A stretch of DNA of 5,719 nt, from assembly GCA_902783355.1 (NCBI GenBank), contig CACZQQ010000231.1, forward strand, positions 1 through 5,719, read 5' to 3'. The first letter of the stretch is position 1. Every line of letters begins with the position of its first letter. Shown in pieces: positions 1 through 5,253 of the stretch. The notes below the pieces were generated by a model that was not told the origin of the DNA, ran no database searches, and worked only from the letters and a program-made list of their open reading frames with translations. The translations under genes were made by a program, and so were the position numbers. The DNA is from an uncultured bacterium (GTDB lineage Bacteria; Verrucomicrobiota; Lentisphaeria; Oligosphaerales; Oligosphaeraceae).

Positions 1-1
1 C

Positions 2-1660
2 ACGCTGGAAGCGCGGCTCCTCCAGGCGCGGCAGGCCCTGCTGGATTCCACGCAGGCGGAATTGGCGGCCATCGGCAACGCCTTCGACGGCGGCTACATC
101 TCCCCCGCGTCCGGCGGCGACCCCATCGGGAACCCCGCCGTCGTCCCGACAGGCAGGAACATGTACGGCATCGACCCCGAGCGCACGCCCACCCGCGAGA
201 GCTATGCCGTCGGCCAGCAGCTGGCGCAGGCGCTCATCGAGGCGAAGCTCAAGACGACAGGCGCCTATCCGCAGAAGGTGGCCTTCACCCTGTGGGGCGG
301 CGAGTTCATCCGGACGCAGGGCGCCAATCTGGCCGAAATTCTCGCGCTTCTGGGCGTGGAGCCAGTCTGGGACAGCCGCGGCCGCGTCACGGACGTGCGC
401 CTCGTCCCGATGGCAGACCTCAAGCGGCCACGCATCGACGTGGTTGTCCAGACCTCCGGCCAGTTCAGGGGGGCCGCCACAAGCCGCATGCGCCTGATTG
501 ACAAGGCGGTACGGCTCGCAGCGGAGGACACGGAGGCGTCGGAGTTCGCCAACTATGTCCTGGCTGGCTCCGTCGAAGTCGCCAAGGCCCTCATTGCGGC
601 GGGCATGCCCGCCGAGCAGGCCCGCGCCTACGCCAACGCGCGCCTCTTCGGCGGCGTCAACGGCAACTTTGGCACAGGCGTCCAGGGCATGGTTCAAGAC
701 AGCGCGCGATGGGACGAGACGAAGGGCATCGCCGACCTCTACATCAGCAACATGGGCGCGCTCTACACCGACGAGCACTGGGGCGAGTTCGTGCCGGGCG
801 CCTTCCGTGGCGCCCTCGCCCATACGGACACCGTCGTCCAGTCCCTCTCCTCCAATTCATGGGGGCCGCTCTCGCTGGACCACGTGTACGAGTTCACGGG
901 CGGCATCAGCCTGGCCGCGCGGCACGTCACGGGGCAGGAGCCGCAGGCCTACTTCAACGATTTGCGGACGCCCGGCCGCCCGAAGGTCAGGGACGCCGGC
1001 GAGGCAGTCATGGTCGAGGCCCGCGCGACCGCCCTTAATCCTAAATACATAGGAGAGATGATGAAGGCAGGCCCTTCCGCCGCACAGCATTTCACGGAGT
1101 TCCTCCACAATACGTTCGGCTGGGAGACCATGAAGCCTGATCTTGTCAAGGAGCATCTCTGGGAGGAGTTCAAGGATGTCTATGTCAATGACTCCCTTGA
1201 ACTTGGCGTGCGCGACTTCTTCGAGGCGCAAAATCCATACGCCTTGGAGGACATGACCGCAGTCATGCTCGAGGCCGCCCGCAAGGGAATGTGGGCGCCC
1301 GACGAGGCCACCGTCAGACAACTAGCCGAACTCCATGCGGAACTTGTCGAACGGCATGGCCCCGGCTGCAGCGGCTTCGTCTGCAACAATCCAAAGCTCA
1401 AGGAGATGATTGCAGAGAAGCTCTCCGACGAATCAGCCGCAGAGACCTACCGTGCCGCCATCGAGCGTGTGCGCACGGCCTCCGCCGCACGCGCCACGGC
1501 CGAAAACCTCAAGGGGCAGGTTCTCAAGGAGGAGACGCTGGAACTGACGCCTGAACAACGCCGCGCCCGCAACCGCCGCGCCCTTTGGCTTCTGGGCGGC
1601 GTCCTCGCCCTCGCAATCGCCTTTGTCCTCCTCGGTTCAGGGAGGAAAAGACAGGCATAA
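2..1660 (+). CDS. cobN: CobN/BchH-family chelatase large subunit, HmuS-like, membrane-anchored (5' truncated)
   Basis: The reading frame is open from base 2 to the TAA at 1658-1660, giving 552 visible residues. The real start lies upstream; the TTG at 62 is not a start, because family-type sequence continues through it. CobN-type hallmarks appear in order: TGRNMYGIDP (about residue 51), LWGGEF, LLGVEPVWD, RPRIDVVVQTSGQFR, FGGVNGNFGTG, a WGPLSLDHVYEFTGG block, ALNPKYIGEMMK and DMTAVMLEAARKGMW. Near the end is GCSGFVC (Cys456 and Cys461 of the visible part), then a basic stretch, one hydrophobic helix (about 526-545) and a short basic tail, so the protein is probably anchored with the chelatase domain in the cytoplasm. 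CobN and BchH insert Co or Mg into tetrapyrroles. The blocks after residue 210 and the C-terminal anchor match, from memory, HmuS of Bacteroidota heme-uptake (hmu) operons, which acts on heme, better than aerobic CobN of B12 synthesis. The family is certain; the substrate and direction of reaction are inferred. The gene is last in its transcription unit. Confidence 0.92.
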   Translation, partial: TLEARLLQARQALLDSTQAELAAIGNAFDGGYISPASGGDPIGNPAVVPTGRNMYGIDPERTPTRESYAVGQQLAQALIEAKLKTTGAYPQKVAFTLWGGEFIRTQGANLAEILALLGVEPVWDSRGRVTDVRLVPMADLKRPRIDVVVQTSGQFRGAATSRMRLIDKAVRLAAEDTEASEFANYVLAGSVEVAKALIAAGMPAEQARAYANARLFGGVNGNFGTGVQGMVQDSARWDETKGIADLYISNMGALYTDEHWGEFVPGAFRGALAHTDTVVQSLSSNSWGPLSLDHVYEFTGGISLAARHVTGQEPQAYFNDLRTPGRPKVRDAGEAVMVEARATALNPKYIGEMMKAGPSAAQHFTEFLHNTFGWETMKPDLVKEHLWEEFKDVYVNDSLELGVRDFFEAQNPYALEDMTAVMLEAARKGMWAPDEATVRQLAELHAELVERHGPGCSGFVCNNPKLKEMIAEKLSDESAAETYRAAIERVRTASAARATAENLKGQVLKEETLELTPEQRRARNRRALWLLGGVLALAIAFVLLGSGRKRQA

Positions 1661-1716
1661 TATATAATCATTTGCCATTCAAAGATTTCTCTCGCCCGTT
1701 TGCGAAGAGAATATCA

Positions 1717-1755
1717 AGGCAGGGAGTCTTTCCTGGTGGCTCCCTGCCTCTTTTT
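1717..1755 (+). terminator. Rho-independent terminator after the chelatase gene
   Basis: A 10-bp perfect stem pairs 1717-1726 (AGGCAGGGAG) with 1740-1749. A further G-U and C-G pair at the inner end leaves a loop of about 9 bases (1729-1737). A T-rich run follows directly (TCTTTTT, 1749-1755). It starts 57 bases after the chelatase stop codon. This marks the end of the chelatase transcription unit and implies that the downstream genes have their own promoter. On the opposite strand the stem lacks a good T-run, so it works in the + direction. Confidence 0.9.
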
Positions 1756-1980
1756 ATATCTTGCCTATGGAAGCCGCGCACAGCCCCCCGACAGGAAAGC
1801 GCTTGGCGAGACACTGAAACGCTAAGCACCCCAAAAACCAACTTGAGTGAATGCCACTTTGGCGTCCACAGACAGCCAAAAACGACCTTTCCAAAATGTA
1901 GAATGCCTCTAATAGGCCACAGGAGCCCCGTACGCGAAGCCTAGCCGAATATACCCACGGGCGGCAAAAGGCTCGCCAGA

Positions 1981-2002
1981 AGGGCCTCTTTTTGAGGGTC
2001 CT
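1981..2002 (+). other. Bulged hairpin in the permease leader
   Basis: AGGGCCTC (1981-1988) pairs with 1994-2002 across a TTTTT loop: four perfect inner pairs (CCTC/GAGG), a one-base G bulge at 1998, then G-U, G-C, G-C and A-T. No T-run follows the stem, so it does not look like an intrinsic terminator on the + strand. It could be part of a structured 5' leader if transcription starts upstream. Such a short stem can also occur by chance. Confidence 0.4.
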
Positions 2003-2013
2003 CTTGTCTCGCG

Positions 2014-2029
2014 GCGGTCTTAAGACCGC
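2014..2029. promoter_or_regulatory. Perfect 16-base palindrome, candidate operator or repeat core
   Basis: GCGGTCTTAAGACCGC reads identically on both strands with no spacer. It lies 81-96 bases before the permease start codon. A perfect 16-base palindrome with an AT centre and GC arms is typical of a homodimeric regulator site, but it could also be the core of a dispersed palindromic repeat. With no loop it is a poorer RNA hairpin than a DNA-level dyad, although the arms could fold with a TTAA loop. No specific regulator is recognisable from the sequence. Confidence 0.5.
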
Positions 2030-2066
2030 ACAAGCAATGTGCGACATGCGGCTGTCGGCCTCCCGT

Positions 2067-2087
2067 CCTGCTGGCAGGGTATATATT
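2067..2087 (+). promoter_or_regulatory. Short dyad plus TATATATT box, possible permease promoter region
   Basis: CCTGC-TG-GCAGG (2067-2078) is a 12-base inverted repeat directly followed by TATATATT (2080-2087), an AT-rich box that stands out against the GC-rich background and could serve as a -10 element about 22 bases before the start codon. No convincing -35 sequence lies 16-18 bases upstream, so this is a weak promoter call. If it is correct, the adjoining dyad would sit in the spacer, where a repressor could act. The terminator upstream makes some promoter in this gap likely. Confidence 0.35.
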
Positions 2088-2098
2088 GGCTGGGAAAC

Positions 2099-2102
2099 AG
2101 GA
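2099..2102 (+). promoter_or_regulatory. Ribosome binding site that sets the permease start
   Basis: AGGA lies 7 bases before the ATG at 2110. The alternative in-frame TTG at 2086 would add eight polar residues (AGKQETT between the two starts) and has no such site, only GGCAGGG ending 6 bases before it. The hydrophobic segment of the protein begins just after the ATG at 2110, which also favours that start. Confidence 0.6.
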
Positions 2103-2109
2103 AACAACC

Positions 2110-3207
2110 ATGTTCTGGCCGAATCTGCTGACAATCCTGCTGCTGCTGGTCCTCGGGGGCATCTTCTGGGGGCTTTCGCGGCGTGCGTACTGGCGTCTGG
2201 CGTGGCGCGAGATCACCTCGCGCCGTCTGGCGGCGGTCTCGGGCGTCATCCTGTCCCTCTATCTGCTTGTCGCCGTCTTGGATTCCGTCGGCTGGCGCTC
2301 GCCGCTCATCGACGAGGCCACCGGCGAGCCGCGCCGCGCGCCCGCCACGGGCGAAATCGTCTACGCCCCGCCCCTCACGCTGCTGGACCGCCTCCTGACG
2401 CCCCTGCGCACCCGCAAGGAGTTCTCCTACTCGGCGCCGCTGGCGACACGGCAGTATGGCAGCCAGAACGAAAGCGGCGAGGGCGGCGTGCAGCGCGTCC
2501 ATCCGCCGCTGGAGCACCCGCGCAGCCACCTCTTCGGCACCGACCGCATCGGCAACGACGTCCTCTACCTGGCCGTCAAGAGCATCCGGACAGGCATCAT
2601 CATCGGCCTCCTGACGACGCTGGTCGCCATCCCCTTCGCGCTCCTGGCGGGCATCTCCGCCGGCTACTTCGGCGGCTGGCTCGACGACCTTATTCAATAT
2701 ATATATACCGTCCTGAGCGCCATCCCGACGGTGCTCTTCATCGCCGCCTTCATCGTCATCTTCGGCGCGGGGCTGCCGCAGCTGTGCATCGCCATGGGGC
2801 TCTCCTCCTGGACGGGCATGTGCCGCCTCCTGCGCGCCGAGACGATGAAGCTGCGCGAGTCGGACTTCGTGGCGGCGGCGCGCGCCCTCGGCCAGCCCGC
2901 ATGGCGCATCCTCCTGCGCCACATCCTGCCCAACGTCCTGCATGTCGTCATCATCTCGACGGTGCTGCGCTTCTCCACGGAGGTGCTGGCGGAGGCAGTT
3001 CTGACCTACCTTGGCATCGGCGTGGGCGCGGACACCATGTCGTGGGGCACGATGATCAACGACGCGCGCAGCGAGTTGACGCGCTCGCCCCTCATCTGGT
3101 GGAAGCTGACGGCCGCCTTCACCCTCATGCTCGGCCTCGTCCTGCCCGCCAACTTCTTCGGCGACGCCGTGCGGGACGCGCTCGACCCGCGCCTGCGCAC
3201 GCAATAG
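2110..3207 (+). CDS. DppC/OppC-type ABC transporter permease (peptide/nickel family)
   Basis: A 365-residue integral membrane protein from ATG 2110 to TAG 3205-3207. Such permeases form the inner-membrane channel of peptide, oligopeptide or nickel importers together with a second permease, one or two ATPases and a binding protein. An N-terminal helix (about 5-23) is followed by a second (about 41-60) and a roughly 80-residue extracytoplasmic segment. Then comes the conserved entry motif HLFGTDRIGNDVL (140-152). The transport domain has helices at about 160-186, 192-222, 225-242, 280-300 and 330-352. The cytoplasmic EAA loop that docks the ATPase is AAARALG (255-261) followed by ILLRHILPN (267-275). 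The end, FFGDAVRDALDPR, is typical of the DppC side. The extra helix and long second segment are not standard for DppC, but from memory some YejE-like and uncharacterised DppC relatives have them. Substrate unknown. No partner subunit is visible; 27 bases separate it from the RNB gene, suggesting co-transcription. Confidence 0.93.
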   Translation: MFWPNLLTILLLLVLGGIFWGLSRRAYWRLAWREITSRRLAAVSGVILSLYLLVAVLDSVGWRSPLIDEATGEPRRAPATGEIVYAPPLTLLDRLLTPLRTRKEFSYSAPLATRQYGSQNESGEGGVQRVHPPLEHPRSHLFGTDRIGNDVLYLAVKSIRTGIIIGLLTTLVAIPFALLAGISAGYFGGWLDDLIQYIYTVLSAIPTVLFIAAFIVIFGAGLPQLCIAMGLSSWTGMCRLLRAETMKLRESDFVAAARALGQPAWRILLRHILPNVLHVVIISTVLRFSTEVLAEAVLTYLGIGVGADTMSWGTMINDARSELTRSPLIWWKLTAAFTLMLGLVLPANFFGDAVRDALDPRLRTQ

Positions 3208-3230
3208 CGCCCCGAGGCGATTATATTATG
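3208..3230 (+). promoter_or_regulatory. Small hairpin and AT-rich box before the RNB gene
   Basis: The 27-base gap between the permease stop and the RNB start contains CGCC-CCGA-GGCG (3208-3219), a 4-bp stem with a 4-base loop. It is followed by TTATATTAT (3221-3229), an AT-rich box that resembles a -10 element (TATATT, 3222-3227). The only Shine-Dalgarno-like bases, GAGG at 3214-3217, overlap the stem and sit 17 bases before the RNB ATG, too far for normal use. There is no T-run, so it is not a terminator. It may be a weak internal promoter or simply a spacer. Confidence 0.3.
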
Positions 3231-3234
3231 CGAA

Positions 3235-5238
3235 ATGTCCTACCTGCCTGACACCATCATCGACTATTTCGGCAACGCGGAGCTGTGCCTGGGGATCGTC
3301 ACCAAGGCGCAGACGGACCGCGTCTTCGTGCGCACCGCCACCGAGCCCAACGTGCGCGTGGCCTTCAAGCAGATCCTCTGCGAGCACGGCACCTGCCCCG
3401 CCGGCGCCTCCGCCCTGACCGCCCTCAGCGACCTGCAGAACCGCATCGCCGAGGCGCGCGGCGGCATCGACGTGGAGTTCCTCTGGAACATCCTCCAGGA
3501 GAACCCGGAGCTGACCAGCCTGACCGCCATCGCAAGGGAGTATTTCGGCTCGTTCAACGCCGTGCAGCTCTCCGCCATGGCCCGCGCCCTCTCGGAGGAC
3601 ACGCTCCATTTCCAGCGAAACGGCATCGCCTTCACGGCGCGCACCACGGAGGAGACGGAGGAGCTTCTCGCCCTGCGGCGGCAGCGCGCCGAACGGGCCG
3701 CCCGCAAGGAGCGCATGCGCCTCTGGCTCCTCAAGGTCATCGCCGCCAACGCCGACGCCTGCAAGGCGCAGCCATTCGAGGTCCCGGAGGAGATGGAGCC
3801 CTTCGTCGGCCAGATCGCCGACTACCTCCTCAACGGCTTCAACAGCGACGCCGTCAACCTGCTCGGCGCGGCCCCCTCCAAGCTGCGGCCCCGCGAACTG
3901 GCCCTCTCCGTCCTCAAGAAGACCGCACGCCTTCCGAAGGACGCGGACGAGTTCCTGCTGGCCAACGGCATCCACGCGGGCTTCTCGAAGCAGGTCCTTG
4001 ACTTCACGGCGCAAGTCGCCCCCTTCGACCCCGCGAAATCGCCGCGCGAAGAGTGCCTCCCCGAAGAGCTCTTCAGCATCGACGACCAGTGGACGCGCGA
4101 AATCGACGACGCCCTCTCCGTCGCCGCCAACCCAGACGGCACCTACGCGGTCGGCGTCCATCTCGCAAACCCCTCCTGCTTCGTCGGCAAGGACGACCTG
4201 CTGGACCAGGTGGCGGTGGACAGGCCGCTCTCCCTCTATCTGCCGACGACGACGGTCACCATGTTCCCCGAACCCATCGGCTGCGACCTGGCCAGCCTCA
4301 ACGAAGGCGCCCTCCGCCCCGCCATGAGCCTGCTGGCCACCTTCGGCGCGGACGGCGCCCTGCTCGACTGGCGCTTCGCCCTCACCCAGATCCGCGTCAC
4401 GCGACGCCTCACCTACGTCCAGGCCGACGCCATCCTGGAGGACGCCGCCGACGACTCGCCCCTGGCGGACGCGCTGCGGACGCTGAGGCGCCTCTCCGAG
4501 ATTCTGGCCAAGAGCCGTGTCGACGCGGGCGCAATCTCCCTCAACCGCCCCGAGATGAAGATCGTCGTGCGGGACGGCGAGGTGCAGCTCTTCGACGAGG
4601 ACCAGGGGACGGCCGCCCACAAGCTGGTGGCGGAGTTCATGGTGCTGGCCAACCACCTGGCCGCCCGCTACGCCCTGCACAACGACGTGCCCATCATCTA
4701 CCGCTGCCAGGACCCCGCCGCGGAGGACGTCCATTCCGTCATCGACTACGACCCCGTGGACTTCGACCTGCAGGTGCGCAAGATGCGCCGCACGCGCCTC
4801 TCCACCTACCCGCAGGCGCATTTCGGCCTCGGCCTCGACCTCTACACGCAGATAAGCTCCCCCCTGCGCCGCTACGCCGACATGGTCATCCAGCGGCAGA
4901 TGGCGGCCCACATGGGCGGCCTCCCCCTGCCCTACACGCAGCAGGAGCTCATGACCATCCTCGACAACGTGGAGAGCACCGCCTCCACCAACCGCGCCCT
5001 GGAGCGCGAGGCGCGCAAGTTCTGGCTGCTGGAATACCTCCTGCGCAACTGCGTCGGCAGGACCGCGCCCGCCACCATCGTGCGCGTCGAGGGCAACCTC
5101 ATCCTCGCCGAGCTGGACGACTACTACGAGCGCGGCGTCCTCTTCACGCGGGACCGCCCCGCCGTCGGCGACCGCCTCGACGTGCGCATCGTCGCCGTGA
5201 ACCCGACGGCCGGACGCCTCACGCTGGAACCTGCGTAA
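3235..5238 (+). CDS. RNB-domain exoribonuclease (RNase II/R family)
   Basis: A 667-residue protein predicted to degrade RNA 3' to 5', releasing nucleoside monophosphates in the cytoplasm. The N-terminus (about 1-55) looks like a small OB-type domain; about 60-250 is a helical linker region with no motif I recognise. The RNB catalytic domain spans about 260-590. Its metal-binding loop is IDDQWTREIDDALS, with Asp283, Glu289, Asp291 and Asp292 aligning to E. coli RNase II Asp201, Asp207, Asp209 and Asp210, so the second acid is Glu rather than Asp. Later signatures are KLVAEFMVLANHLAARY (about 463-479), YRCQDPA, HFGLGLDLYTQISSPLRRYADM (about 529-550; Arg545 aligns with RNase II Arg500) and a C-terminal S1-like RNA-binding domain (about 607-667). 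It is close to RNase II in length (644 in E. coli) and lacks the basic tail of RNase R. It most resembles uncharacterised RNB proteins with an OB-type start rather than classical rnb or rnr, so no symbol is given. The ATG at 3235 is chosen because conserved-looking sequence starts there; its ribosome site is poor. Confidence 0.94.
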   Translation: MSYLPDTIIDYFGNAELCLGIVTKAQTDRVFVRTATEPNVRVAFKQILCEHGTCPAGASALTALSDLQNRIAEARGGIDVEFLWNILQENPELTSLTAIAREYFGSFNAVQLSAMARALSEDTLHFQRNGIAFTARTTEETEELLALRRQRAERAARKERMRLWLLKVIAANADACKAQPFEVPEEMEPFVGQIADYLLNGFNSDAVNLLGAAPSKLRPRELALSVLKKTARLPKDADEFLLANGIHAGFSKQVLDFTAQVAPFDPAKSPREECLPEELFSIDDQWTREIDDALSVAANPDGTYAVGVHLANPSCFVGKDDLLDQVAVDRPLSLYLPTTTVTMFPEPIGCDLASLNEGALRPAMSLLATFGADGALLDWRFALTQIRVTRRLTYVQADAILEDAADDSPLADALRTLRRLSEILAKSRVDAGAISLNRPEMKIVVRDGEVQLFDEDQGTAAHKLVAEFMVLANHLAARYALHNDVPIIYRCQDPAAEDVHSVIDYDPVDFDLQVRKMRRTRLSTYPQAHFGLGLDLYTQISSPLRRYADMVIQRQMAAHMGGLPLPYTQQELMTILDNVESTASTNRALEREARKFWLLEYLLRNCVGRTAPATIVRVEGNLILAELDDYYERGVLFTRDRPAVGDRLDVRIVAVNPTAGRLTLEPA

Positions 5239-5253
5239 CTACTTCTCTTTCAA

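Larger units (their letters stand above)
1756..2109. other. Long non-coding intergenic region / permease leader
   Basis: About 350 bases without a credible gene. Base composition is visibly less GC-rich than the flanking genes, with A-runs such as CCAAAAACCA near 1830-1840. ORFs on both strands here have no recognisable domain, no convincing ribosome site and poor codon use. The left half (1756-1980) shows only weak short inverted repeats: GCCA-CTT-TGGC at 1853-1863, GCCT-CTAAT-AGGC at 1905-1917 and AAGCGCTT at 1797-1804. The right half (1981-2087) is denser, with an 8-bp bulged hairpin, a 16-base perfect palindrome, CGACA/TGTCG arms (2042-2046 and 2053-2057), CCTGC/GCAGG arms, and an AT-rich box just before the permease. 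It could be a regulatory leader, hold a small RNA, or be a dispersed repeat; the sequence alone does not decide. Confidence 0.6.

Noticed and set aside
62..64. TTG at 62 as the chelatase start codon
   Set aside because: The frame is open to the window edge and the protein lacks most of the expected family length, so the gene continues upstream; TTG 62 is internal.
1050..1063. Shine-Dalgarno-like AGGAG before tandem ATG codons inside the chelatase gene
   Set aside because: It resembles an internal start, but it falls in the strongly conserved ALNPKYIGEMMK block of one continuous protein, so the residues explain it; a shorter product cannot be supported from sequence alone.
1585..1944. 119-codon + strand ORF overlapping the chelatase end
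   Set aside because: It is out of frame with the chelatase and reads straight through the terminator hairpin into non-coding sequence; no domain is visible.
2086..2088. TTG at 2086 as the permease start
   Set aside because: ATG 2110 has AGGA at the right spacing and starts just before the first hydrophobic helix; the extra eight residues are not supported.
1754..2134. 126-codon minus-strand ORF across the intergenic gap
   Set aside because: The translation is rich in Arg, Cys and Trp with no recognisable domain, no clear ribosome site, and it runs through the palindrome and the permease start region. It looks like a chance ORF in non-coding DNA.
2020..3204. 394-codon minus-strand ORF opposite the permease
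   Set aside because: Composition is extremely rich in Arg, Asp, Gln and Ala with no domain. It is a mirror of the G/C third-position bias of the permease gene.
3208..3230. Hairpin between permease and RNB gene as a terminator
   Set aside because: The stem is only 4 bp and the following bases are mixed A and T rather than a T-run, so it should not stop transcription.
3226..4911. 561-codon minus-strand ORF opposite the RNB gene
   Set aside because: The translation is dominated by Gly, Val, Ala, Glu and Arg, typical of the antisense of a GC-rich gene. The + strand frame has full RNB motifs.
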